From: Lingula anatina
Taxonomy: Eukaryota > Brachiopoda > Lingulata > Lingulida > Lingulidae
Direction of reading: 5' to 3'
Assembly: GCF_001039355.2 (NCBI RefSeq)
Contig: NW_019775913.1
Coordinates: 516,020-580,019 of the forward strand
Length of the DNA: 64,000 bases
The notes under the pieces are model-generated. The model saw only the letters and a program-made list of their open reading frames with translations, was not told the origin of the DNA and did no database searches. Each line of letters starts with the position of its first letter. Within the stretch, counting starts at the first letter, position 1. Positions 50,419 to 60,718 of this stretch are shown here, piece by piece. The position numbers and the translations under genes were made by a program.

Positions 50419-51330
50419 CTATAATCCAATCGCGAGAAAAATATCAAATTCAAAACCTAGATTCGTGTGTTCTATTAAAGGCACCCAGTTATTAAATCTC
50501 AGAGCAATCACACTTTTCAAGAACTTTCTGCTTGCTTCTGACAACGAGTCATCGGACATCAAAGTTCTGTCAATTTTGGCACAAGCCACGTCGATCGTGT
50601 CTATGAACTCGTCTTGCTCCAGCTTTCCCCCTACACTGATGAGCATACTGGCAACAGTCTTGATAAGATAGTCCATTGGGTCGTCTAGCAGGCACTCTAT
50701 GACTTCCATTATACTGTCTGCTAACACCAGTCCCTTCGCGTACATCCGGGCAATAAAGATACCCAAGTGTTTGATTTTCGTCGTTAATGCAGCTATTTGT
50801 TCAGCGATCCTTTCCATTGAGGTCTCCAAGCGGATCTGAGACGACCGGGAGTGTGAAGAGTAATCCTTCGTCGACAAACGGGCATACGAATTCAGTTTGC
50901 TCTGGTATAAGTCCAATGTAGAGTGAAAGTCCTGTTCGGTTTTGTTTACAATGGCGTGGGTAATTCGCAGCTGAGCCATCTTTCCTCCTGAGATGGGATT
51001 TGTGAATACTCGCATCTCAGTCTGGTAAATACTGTCTATAAGTTTTACAACTGGGCCTCCGATTAACACATCTGATTTGACATTTTGTAATATCAAATAT
51101 CCCAGAACGTCTATTTCTGTACGAGTGCACACTTTCTCGAAAACAACCTTAGTGAATTGCTTTGTGATTTCCTTCATTGCGCTCTTATTTGGCTTGAAAG
51201 GGTCTATCTTTTTCGAAACAAGATCTAGAATCTTCTGGATATCCTTTCCAAGGGGCGAATTCTTGGCCATCGCCTCCACAAAGCTGTCTTGGTCAACTCC
51301 AAGGCGACTGTCAGACTCTGAGAAATTCAT
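50419..51330 (-). CDS. Single-exon MIF4G-domain protein, 303 aa
   Basis: The protein resembles the middle domain of eIF4G (MIF4G, HEAT-like helical repeats), which binds eIF4A or eIF3 and RNA in translation factors such as eIF4G, PAIP1 and CTIF. Family-like stretches are KILDLVSKKIDPFKP near residue 33, LGIFIARMYAKGLV near 195, a segment with SVGGKLEQDEF near 235, and the end helix ALRFNNWVPL near 282. The domain fills almost the whole protein, so no eIF4E- or poly(A)-binding-protein-binding extension is evident. The ATG is preceded by an in-frame TAA about 24 nt upstream, so the frame is closed. The 912-bp reading frame has no intron, whereas every other gene here is split, which suggests a retrocopy or an intronless lineage-specific gene. 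An internal acceptor just after the ATG (TTTCTCAG) cannot be excluded. Orthology to a named factor is unresolved. Confidence 0.7.
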   Translation of the reverse strand: MNFSESDSRLGVDQDSFVEAMAKNSPLGKDIQKILDLVSKKIDPFKPNKSAMKEITKQFTKVVFEKVCTRTEIDVLGYLILQNVKSDVLIGGPVVKLIDSIYQTEMRVFTNPISGGKMAQLRITHAIVNKTEQDFHSTLDLYQSKLNSYARLSTKDYSSHSRSSQIRLETSMERIAEQIAALTTKIKHLGIFIARMYAKGLVLADSIMEVIECLLDDPMDYLIKTVASMLISVGGKLEQDEFIDTIDVACAKIDRTLMSDDSLSEASRKFLKSVIALRFNNWVPLIEHTNLGFEFDIFLAIGL

Positions 51331-51536
51331 TTTCCGTGTAAAAAAATATTAGACATTTAACCTTATTATGATGAAAGATTATTTAACTTACGACAAAGTC
51401 CGTTACACAGCTAGCTACGTCAGTAAACGTCATTGCGACGCGATTCTGACGTCAACGGACACAGTACGTGGCGCCACCTTTTTCACACGTCACTAACCAT
51501 ATCATATTTATGCCATTCCATTCCAACAATTTAATG

Positions 51537-51786
51537 CAGGGGCGGATTCAGGATTATTTAAAGGGGGGGGGTCCGCGGATGCTAAGCCGACCCCCCCCCC
51601 CCCCCCCCCAATGGGGGGTTCGGGGCCCGCTTAAAATTTTTGGTATTTTAGAGGGCGAATGATGCCATTTTGTGCGGTTTAGAATTATAATTCAGCTAGA
51701 CAGAATTCTTATTTCATGAGGGTACCAGAAATCGAAGGGGGGGAGGGGGTCAGGATCTCCCTGACTCCCCTCTAAATCCGCCACTG
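51537..51786. mobile_element. CAGGGGCGGAT-type MITE, copy 1
   Basis: It begins CAGGGGCGGATTCAGGATTA and ends TAAATCCGCCACTG, inverted ends of about 13 bp. The internal part shares TTTAGAAT, TTCAGCTAG and GGAAATCGAAGGGG-like stretches with 58318-58516. CAG...CTG ends are typical of hAT-type MITEs, but I could not see a clean 8-bp target duplication. It lies about 200 bp upstream of the MIF4G-domain gene. Confidence 0.75.
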
Positions 51787-52454
51787 AAATGTACTGTTTA
51801 GGCTGGTTGTTCACAACTGAGCCGACTGGTATTTTTTCATAAAAATAAATAACGACCATAGTAAGCTAGAATTATTTTGTACTTAATTCAACTATATGTT
51901 GGTTGCTGCATTAGTAAAAATGTCACTCGGTAATCGTTAAAATGAGATAATGTTATTTATTATTTCATTAAACATTTGAGGAGTCACGCATACATGAAAC
52001 AATTACCATCACTTACAGAGAGAGAAAAGATATTTTTCTGTAAAATTAAAAGGATAATGAGATCTATATTTCACAATAAAAACATTGTGAACAACTCATA
52101 GAAATATGTTTTACCACAAAAATGGCAGTTATAGCTATTATTCTGAGCTTGTCTTTAGACCACGTGACCTCCATTGATGGCTATACTCTGTTATAATCTC
52201 TTAAGACAGATTATTACAGATTATAACAAAAAAAAAAAATTCAGAAAAAGACCAGGGACTTACTTTGAATGAAAAAATGGATTCATTAACCATTGGTAAG
52301 TATGGGAAAATTGTTGTTTACTCCAGGAAAATCAATTTTTTTTTGGCCAGAACGAAGAGTTATTATCCCTTTAAATACAATAAAATCAAAGAATACACTG
52401 CTTATCGATAAGCCCCATATAAGTTAGACAAAGACAGGAAAGATAGAAAATGGT

Positions 52455-52460
52455 TTTATT
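52455..52460 (-). terminator. Poly(A) signal AATAAA for TNFR-like B
   Basis: Canonical hexamer on the minus strand about 270 nt after the stop at 52730. Confidence 0.35.
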
Positions 52461-52729
52461 GATATCTAATATCATATCACATAATTGTTCACATTCACTC
52501 TCATGCACACTACACTTATTCGTTTTTGGCTCTCACGAGCTCATTTGAGATTGTTTTTACTCAAGTTTCTTAACTTGCGCATTGATTTAAAAACCAAGAT
52601 TGCAATGCAAAGTCTTTGCGATATGAGTTTGTAAGCTTTGCTTGTAACAATCATTTATGCTTCAAAAGCTCTGTAATCTATGACAAGTTTTAATGAAACA
52701 AGATGGCAGCAAAGTGTCCACTGTGCGTC

Positions 52730-55557
52730 TCAACCAAAACTTTTGAGCCTCGTGTCCTCCTCTGGAGGAACGACACACTTCCCACAATCCCCATTAAGAT
52801 CCCGGCAGATGAGGAGAGCTGTGGTGGCCAAGTCATCCTGGTTCCGACTGGTGGCGCCACCGTAGCTGGAAGGTTGAGACGGTCCCTGTTCTGTAGTGCC
52901 GAGCGGGATCCCGGCATCGAAGCTTTTATCTACAATACACAGCGGGTCCATGGCTGGCTCTATAGCAGGTTCAGGCACGAACACGGCTAGTTCACAGGCT
53001 TCAGTCTCTCGTTGCATACCTATAAAATAGCAGTGCCTTTTATTATTTCATCATGAAAAAACAGTTGTTTTCCAAGAATCCCCTCGATTCAAGTTTTTTT
53101 ATTATTTATTTTAAAAAGTGTCGCATATTCTTGAAACGTAAAATGCATAAAAACCAGTATAAAATATTTTATTTTTAAAAATAAATTTAACAAATTTTAC
53201 TTACAAAGAAATTATTTAACCTATACATTGTCACTAAGGGATAGAGAAAGAAAAAGACGGAGAGACAATAAAGATAAAACACTCACTCCTCTTTCGATAT
53301 CTCTTGCGCAGTCTACAAATCAGAACCGCGATGGCTACGCTGACGAGAGCAAAAACCACAGCCAAGGCGACCACGCCAACCACTGTGAATGTAACTCCAC
53401 GGATGACCGGTAGAGGGCGATCTGTCTCTCGAGGAAGGATGGGTGTGGTCGAGGCAGGGGGGTCGAGGTCGGAAGGTCCAGGTGAATATTTGCTAGGCCC
53501 GGTCTCTGGCGCTCGTGTACTTAGTCGCAGGGCATTGTACGCTGAAAATGCATAAATGAATAGACATTCAATTAATATCCTAAAGAAGACAAGGCCCTTG
53601 TTTCACAGAAAAATAGTCAGTTCGCTGGCTTAGTTGACTAGGATATCGATGAGAATGGTGTAACGCTGTTCCTGATAGGGTAAGATGTGATTAAGTTCTA
53701 CAGTCACAAAATTTGTCATTTATTTGGGATAATCTGCGACATGTGACATCTAATTTTTGAAATAATTATTCCCGTACTATTAAACAGCATAATTTAATAA
53801 AACTATCTGCAATACGGTTGCCTGTCAGGAGTTTAAGTACCGAGATTTGACCTTCACATGTACGCTAACGATACTCGGCTGTACTGCCTGTAACATCAAT
53901 AAATTCCCTGAAATTTCCTTAACGAAAAAGAAAGTCGAATTTTCAATCTTACGGCATGTTTAGTAAAGAACAAATTAATGATAAAACAGACTATTAAGGC
54001 TTTCTGTCTGTGGTCAATAAAATTCCCCAAAATTTTAAGTTATACATATCATTCATATCAGAAATTTGACTATCCAAGTGGTTTCTCTACAGCTACCATT
54101 CTAAATGCCCCATATTACACCTCGACTAGATAACTGCTGCCCTTTAACAGGACCACGGAAAATATGTGTAGACCTACTCTTCTCCATCGCGAGTAGAAAA
54201 CAAAACGACCTTCTATTTATCTAAAGACATGTAGGCCTATGTGAATATCTAGTGAAAAAGCAATGTCGCCCTGGTAGAGGGTAGATAACTGCAATTTTCT
54301 TGTTCATGGATGTTCACGAGAATTATTAAAACGTCTGCAACATATTCAAAATTTCTCTGCTCAAGTTCCTACTCGCACACCTGGCGACAGTCACGTTTTC
54401 CCTATCCTCAAACAACTTCACGGGCTACCTTTGAAAGCACGGCTTCTTTTTAACTTTTAGTAAGATAAAACGCTCACGCCGCTTTTTACAACTTGGCCCT
54501 ACCATATTTATATGAGCTGCATGAAGCATAAACTCACGACCCCCCCCCCCCTACCTCCGTCTCATCATTTACTGTAAACACCGTGTAAAGCTAGACTTGC
54601 TATATAGTGACAATTCTTTTAAAGTCGCTGCTCATAGGAAATGAAATTTACTTCCACTGTTAATTTGTAGGACAGACTATCCGGCTACTTGAAAAGAGAG
54701 TCCAGACCTACCTTTAAAAATATTTCATGAGTAGAAATTCTATAAACGACCTTTAAAGCGAGTGATGAGGTGCATTTTAAATTTCTGAATTATTTGTATC
54801 AATCAATTTTCCTGCTTTAATTATTTTTCTTTTCTTTTACTAGCCTTTTTTATTATCTATTCATATTCCACTGTTTTTAAAGTCTTCTCAAAATAAATAT
54901 TATTATCCTATTGTTATTAATTTAAACGATTTAATAAAACCGAGAATTTTCACTTCTTTCAAATAAATAACGATACACATCCTCATAAGCAAATAAACTA
55001 CTTTGAGGTTAATTTTACTGTTCTGGGGACCGTTTCGAGAAGCTTTCTTTAGTTAATTAGCATCGCAGATTTCTGTTGAGAAATATCACTGGATAATGTA
55101 ATCTTTTCCTTTGATTTCAATTTTTTATCGAAGGAAATAAAAATGGACGACTAGAAAGTGGGTCATATACAATACACGATCATATAAAATCCTACACTGA
55201 GAGGGGTTTTTTTTCTGGTGTCATCTACGGCATAATACAGTAGACAGAAAGGCTAGATAACTCTTCTACGGGGCAATCGTGATTTGTCACCTCCCTATCA
55301 CTGCTCATGCTCGCACTGCGTCCATAGGCGCGTGAGCAGTTAGACCCAGCGGAAGCTATCAGAGCGGTACATCGTCACCTACCTCTACAGTGTTGCATAC
55401 AATCAAACTGCATCAGCTGGTTGTCCGTGGCACCACAAGGTAAACTACAGTCCACACATCGTAAAACACCCGGTTCACAATACTGGAAAACTGGAAGACA
55501 GCCACTACAGGGTGACATGGTCGTTATTCTGACGCTGGCGTGGTAAGCGCGGCACAC
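52730..55557 (-). CDS. Single-CRD TNF-receptor-like membrane protein (paralog B), 5' end unresolved
   Basis: Exons: one ending at 55383, then 53541-53287 and 53019-52730, all with phase-1 GT-AG junctions. The first encodes a cysteine-rich stretch with C-x13-C-x2-C (CLPVFQYCEPGVLRCVDC), the same spacing as paralog A, followed by further cysteines. The second encodes a Pro/Ser/Thr stalk and a transmembrane helix (TFTVVGVVALAVVFALVSVA) followed by RLRKRYRKR. The third encodes a 95-residue tail with GTTEQGPSQP and PPEE, the latter matching the TRAF2-type [PSAT]x[QE]E pattern. Open frame continues upstream to a TAA at 55698, but no signal peptide is seen, so an unrecognised first exon probably lies between 55700 and 57400. 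The start given is only a near-boundary. Tandem location and shared intron phases argue for duplication with paralog A. Confidence 0.6.
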
Positions 55558-55695
55558 GTGAAAGGACGGCGTGTCCGGGCACGTTAAGAAGTCGACGCCT
55601 TTTTCACTCCCGTTGAAATATCGGTGGAATGTTGTCGTGAATAGTATAAGGCAGTTAATATCTAGACATTCTTCATCCTTTTTTTTTAATTTATG

Positions 55696-57424
55696 TTAGT
55701 CAACTTCTCGCAGCGTTACTTCTGATATTTTTAATGAATCCCCCCCCCCTCCCCCGCGCGGGATAACGTAAATGTTTCGTCTCCATTGCTTTACAATCAG
55801 TTACAGTGGACTTATCTTGCACAAGTGGATACTTATTAGATATAAACTTTTAAAATGAATTTTAATCGCTTTAAATGTCCAATTTTAACGTCGCTTATAC
55901 CATGTAGGATATTCATAAAAAAATTGATTAAATTTGAATATCGTTCGATCTGACGTAGGCCCTACATATGAGCCCTTATGAAAATCTCTCGCTGCTATGA
56001 CCTTCCTTGTGTGTTATCCACTTTGGTGCTTAGAAAAGCAACAGAAGTTATTTGAACAGGAGATTCGCAAATTTTAATCAATAAACCTTGGCATCCATCT
56101 CTGCTATTTTAACCTAGCAATTAAAGCATCAACTTATGACTAACTTCCCGCGACAAATAAATTGATATAGACCTACAACTTTTGTTCAATTTTATTTGAA
56201 GATAAGAAGGATTATAATATCAACTAATTTGTAAGCGCATTTAAAACGGAAATGGCTTAAATTATATTCGATATGCTCATTCTTCGAGTCGATCCCGTAG
56301 TGTACATGATAAGGAACTATAACCTGCTATGGGACGATATGGTGGATGTTTATGAATGAGGACTAATTAAGACTCGAATCAAATCTATGAACAGTAAGTA
56401 CAAAACCATTTGCAAAATATTTTAAATGGTTATTTAAACAGTTATTTTTTAAGTAATTAGTTATTATTGTTGCGTGACAGCCTAAAGGCTCTTTTCGGAA
56501 TACAGCTGCCAATAAAAAAAACAATTAAGACACTTGCTTTCTTGGTATTCATCAATAAATTATCATTATCAGAGTATGATAATATTTGTTATTACATTAT
56601 TACCATTCATTGCCATTCATACAAAGTAAAAGCATATAACACTGGCTGGCGAATCACAGTTGGCCCGAAACACGCTTTCATTTTACCATTGTACCAGTAA
56701 GTCCACGCTGATTCTATGGGTTTACCTTTGGAGGGGTATATCTAACTGACAAATTCTTAGCACACATAGAGACAAACATAGGCCCCTACCCTGCATAAAT
56801 ATTTGATATGTTTGAGTTACATGCATCTAGCAATTTAGATAATTTATAGATAGGGGTATTTTACATGTACATGAGATTTTATATGTTATGCCTAAAGGGT
56901 CATCCATTTTTTGTCATTTTCACAGGTCTACAAACCGTACGCTGGGGGAGGGGGGGGTTAATATCCACATTTGAAATAATAAAATTGATGATCCAAATTG
57001 CTGTGAAAGCTCATCATTTTTAGCTTTTTACCTTCATTGTACCTTCTGTGTGTGTGTGTGTGGGGGGGGGGGGGGACTGGATATAAGTCTACATAGACTT
57101 GTGAAAATGAACCAAATGGATGGCCCATAATAGGACAGCTTGACAAAAAACATGCGAATAAAAATATACACTGCCATTAAATACCACCGCAACACAGACA
57201 ACATGAAATAAAAACATTTCACAAAGTTTTTGTTCGTGAATAGCTTTGCTTGAAAAAATGAAGACACAACAAAAGCTTATATTCAGCTTTCTATGGATCA
57301 AAGTATGATTTTCAAGCTGACGAAGCTATGACAAGACAAAATGGTTATGGAATGTTGCTTAGCATTCTGAAGCCGCCCCTATCACAGCCGGGCCCTCCCC
57401 TTTTGTAACCTGGATTCATCATTG
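55696..57424. other. Region between the two TNFR-like genes
   Basis: It should contain the first exon and promoter of TNFR-like B, which I could not identify. It has C runs near 55741, a G run near 56943 and a (TG)n-poly-G stretch near 57047-57075. Confidence 0.5.
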
Positions 57425-58791
57425 TCACTCATTCTGTTCTGTGACTGGCATCATGGGCGTGGTCTGCTCTGTGTCTGACACCAGGGGCGTGGTCTGCTCT
57501 TTGACTGGCATCATGGGCGTGGTCTGCTCTGTGACTGGAATCATTGGTGTGGTCATCTCGTGAGATTGAGGGACTTGATGGTCAGTTGGGACTGCTACGA
57601 TATGAGGACGACACTGCTGATGGCCGCGTCTGTGACACCTGGGACCACACACTAAGAAAGACAGGGTAGAAGTGAAGTCCTTGTTGAAGGGTGGTATTAA
57701 AATATAAAAAAGTGAATCGAAGAATATTTGCAGAGAGAGAGTTAAGGGAGTAAAAAAAAGCTAAACATTTTTAAAAACGAAGTTCAACACATTGTAATTT
57801 ATATTGTAGTATAGAGAATACCTCTTTACTCACCGTTTGCTTTTTTTCTCCGCAAAAAGATGATCACGGCTACAGCTGTAAGTGCAAGCGCAAGTCCCCC
57901 TAAAAACCCTGCCGAGAAAATCAGCCCGTGAGTCAACACTTCGTCCCGACTACATGCTTTGGACTGTGGAATTGTGATATTTTGGCCAGAGGCAGCCGGC
58001 CCCTCAGACACCGCCTCCGCCTGGGTCGAGGGAACATCGGTGGGCCTTGATGGAGTTGAAATCTCTGGGTCACAGAGGGAAGGGCAGTGATGGGTGATGC
58101 AGGCGGTGACAAAGACTGTAACATAATATAATAAAGACTTATGTATAGTGCGACGTAATGGTGTTGTAAAACACCATTCAATAAATAGAAACGCAAGCCA
58201 CTTACACAAAAAGAAAAAAAACTAAAACACCTGTACAGTGCTTGACAAAAACATTAAATTAACAGTGGTGAATAATCAGGATATTGAGCCCGGTGCTTAT
58301 GGTAAATAAGCTACGTACAGGGGCGGATCCAGGATTATGCGAAGCCGACCCCCCCCCCCTTTTTGGTGAACGGTGCCATTTGGTACAGTTTAGAACTGTG
58401 ATTCAGCTAGTCAAAATTCTAAATTTAAGCGGGGACCATTGCTGTGATTTTTTTTTATCGGAAATCGAAGGGGAGGGCGTCAGGACCCCCCTGACACACC
58501 CCTAAATCCGCCACTGTTCATATATGATGATATGCGTTAAGTGTTAATGCTTCCGTGGGGGTTACCTTCACAAGCCTTGATTATGCTGACGTTTGCGTTA
58601 CTGGCGTAGTCGTACTCGGCCTTACATCTGGCACATCGGCCTATTCCCTCATCATAATACTCCAGGATTGGCTGACAATTTTCTTTTGATACCGGCTGAC
58701 GAGGAATAGCGTTGAGACCGCTAACTACAGTAAACATTAAACAAACTAAAAATGACCAAAATATAGAATAAATCGGCTTCATGTCCAACAT
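57425..58791 (-). CDS. Single-CRD TNF-receptor-like type I membrane protein (paralog A), 244 aa
   Basis: Three exons (58791-58566, 58115-57834, 57651-57425) join in phase 1 at GT-AG sites. Exon 1 encodes a signal peptide (IYSIFWSFLVCLMFTVVSG) and the start of a cysteine-rich domain with C-x13-C-x2-C around EYYDEGIGRCARC. Exon 2 completes the cysteines (TACITHHCPSLC), then a Ser/Thr/Pro-rich stalk and a transmembrane helix (about residues 139-160, rich in Leu/Ala/Val) ending in FLRRKK. Exon 3 is a cytoplasmic tail with four tandem decapeptides of the form TTPMxPVxEQ. Spacing and YYD are typical of TNFR cysteine-rich domains, as in small receptors such as Fn14 or BCMA. TEQTT resembles the TRAF-binding [PSAT]xQxT pattern, but that is weak evidence. 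No death domain is present. The ligand is unknown. Confidence 0.72.
57428..57550 (-). repeat. Four 30-bp tandem repeats in the TNFR-like A cytoplasmic tail
   Basis: Successive units encode TTPMIPVTEQ, TTPMMPVKEQ, TTPLVSDTEQ and TTPMMPVTEQ. The period is 30 bp, in frame, and the last unit ends close to the stop codon. Units 2 and 4 are nearly the same, so the array probably grew by unequal exchange. Confidence 0.85.
58318..58516. mobile_element. CAGGGGCGGAT-type MITE, copy 2, in TNFR-like A intron 1
   Basis: It begins CAGGGGCGGATCCAGGATTA and ends TAAATCCGCCACTG, and is about 199 bp. It shares its interior with the copy at 51537-51786 and has a shorter C run. Confidence 0.8.
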
Positions 58792-60244
58792 TATGTCTAA
58801 AGTGCTTCTTCTTTCAATTTCCTTTCTTCTAATGAGTTGCTGTAGCGCACAATAAGAAGAGCTCGTTTTGCGGACAAATAAAAATTCCCATATTTTTATT
58901 TATTAAATAAAGTCCCCTTTGCCCTATTAACAGCACATTGACATGCACGCGCCCTACAACAGGTGTGTCCTTATGGTAATTAGAGCTTAACAATACCAGA
59001 TCCACCAATATAGCGCATGATGTATCTGGGGAATATTTTGAGTATTGCGTTATAATTAACCACTATGGCATACCTATTTAAAGCACTTATTGACACGTCG
59101 ATTTAAAGAGCTTTTTGGATGTACGTAGGTTTTTCCTTGTTACGCTCTTACGGTGCAGTTTTTAAATAACACTAAAAATTGAAGTAAGCGTGTGTAATGT
59201 CACCTTTACAGTAGGTTTACAGTAACTAAAGAAAGATCACAGGGTTTCAGTAAATGATATTAACTGATATGTATCGATTGACGGGATCAATATTATTGTA
59301 TTGCCCCCATAACACTATCGCTGAGAGTTGTGATTTTGAACAGCGTCATGTATGTTGTATTCAGCTATGTAGAAAGAATTGGCCCTGTTACTGTTTCCGC
59401 ACACCTGGAGGTTATGTATTGTATTGATATTGTTCAATGACTTGCAAATTTGTTATCAGTTTTTCACGAAACCTTCGGAATTTTCGTTGTCTTAAAATAA
59501 CGCAGGTATCTAATGCAGATATCTATATGGAGAAGCCGGTTGTTTTAATTCAGGGTTCGATAAGAACTGAAAACACAAAAAGAATGCTGAATATCGCCAG
59601 GTGTAGGTCAAAGATCACTATATATCCGGTCATACGTGGCAGCTTCTTCCCGCCGTCTGTATGCATTAACGTGAATTTACCAATAAAAATTAAAAACTGC
59701 TCATGAACCGTTTATCGCGGTGTTGTGGAAAGTACTACCTTTGGCATTGTTACTTGATGTTTACTTTTATAGCAGACTTCCTGACCTCGGTAGAAAGCCA
59801 CGTTGACTAAAGGAATTTCCCGCGAGTGTGAATTGTTAGGCTTTCTGTTACACGAACCCTCAGTTTCGTTACACCGGCTTTCAACGTCTGTATTACACGC
59901 GGAAGAGGTCAGCGATACAAAACGACACGCCATTTTTTTTTGCCAGACAGAGATGAGGCAATAAGCAAGCCGTTAATAATGAGTGGCCAGTCATTTAAAC
60001 TAAAATATCCAATTAAAAATGGAACAAACATCAAATCCAAGTGCAAAGACAGGTCAAGCAATTATACTCAAGTAGGACGAAATCGTTTTTCACCCAAAGT
60101 AATTTTATTCTGGCGAGAAAATCCCATTAAGTGTCCCTTTATCTTGTCAATTTTCTGGACCCCCTCCCCCCTTTCCCCCCCCCCCCCCCAAGTTAACCCC
60201 ACCAGAAAGATGACATAGAACCGTTTGAAGATAAAATTTCGACT

Positions 60245-60410
60245 AAGAGCTGAGGGTCCGTGTAACAGAAGATCCGCTTTCCGTATCGTTATAATGGCTA
60301 GGGATAGTCTGACCTACGTGGGTCAAAATCTAGGGTGAGGTTAACCTGTACAAATGAATAAGAAAGGGACTCTTCATCATGGGGGACTCTGTCACATTAC
60401 ACTGGCGTTT
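60245..60410. repeat. Dispersed repeat, copy 2
   Basis: It shares GAGGGTCCGTGTAACAGAAG, GTGGGTCAAAATC, AACCTGTACAAAT and ATCATGGGGGACTCTGTCAC with 33980-34180. It lies just downstream of EIF3L. Confidence 0.6.
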
Positions 60411-60500
60411 ACAATTACTCAGTGAGACTTGAAATGTGCTTACAATTTCTTTGCAATTTTGGAAATCTTTTATCTCTTCAAATTTATTGGATGTTATTTT

Positions 60501-60506
60501 TTTATT
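60501..60506 (-). terminator. Poly(A) signal AATAAA for EIF3L
   Basis: Canonical hexamer on the minus strand about 215 nt after the predicted TGA. A second AATAAA lies at 60483-60488. Confidence 0.45.
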
Positions 60507-60718
60507 ACAGCCTTTATATGTCCATACTAACAGGAACATAATTTACCGACATTATTTTTTGACATCCACAAATATCAGTCTCAATATCTGTTATTGTACA
60601 TTTCTTCCTCTTGGAATTGAAAAAGTCTCAGTCCACTTGTACATGCAAAAATTAAATAACTTTTTTTTTGTTTTTTTAAATCCCCAAGAATCCATTTTGC
60701 TATGTGGTAGCACTGATA

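Larger units (their letters stand above)
51331..52729. other. Intergenic region between TNFR-like B and the MIF4G gene
   Basis: It holds the CAGGGGCGGAT MITE and the TNFR-like B poly(A) signal. Nothing else is recognised. Confidence 0.5.
58792..60718. other. Intergenic region between EIF3L and TNFR-like A
   Basis: It holds dispersed repeat copy 2, a C run near 60176-60190 and the EIF3L poly(A) signals. A plus-strand reading frame at 59437-59706 has no recognisable similarity. The TNFR-like A promoter presumably lies near 58800-59000, but no clear TATA box is seen. Confidence 0.5.

Noticed and set aside
51537-51786. Eight-base target duplication around the CAGGGGCGGAT MITE
   Set aside because: The flanking octamers do not match at this copy or at 58318-58516, so superfamily assignment rests only on the termini.
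57034-57301. Hydrophobic minus-strand frames as a signal-peptide exon for TNFR-like B
   Set aside because: The hydrophobic residues are scattered, there is no convincing donor in the right phase, and one frame runs through a microsatellite.
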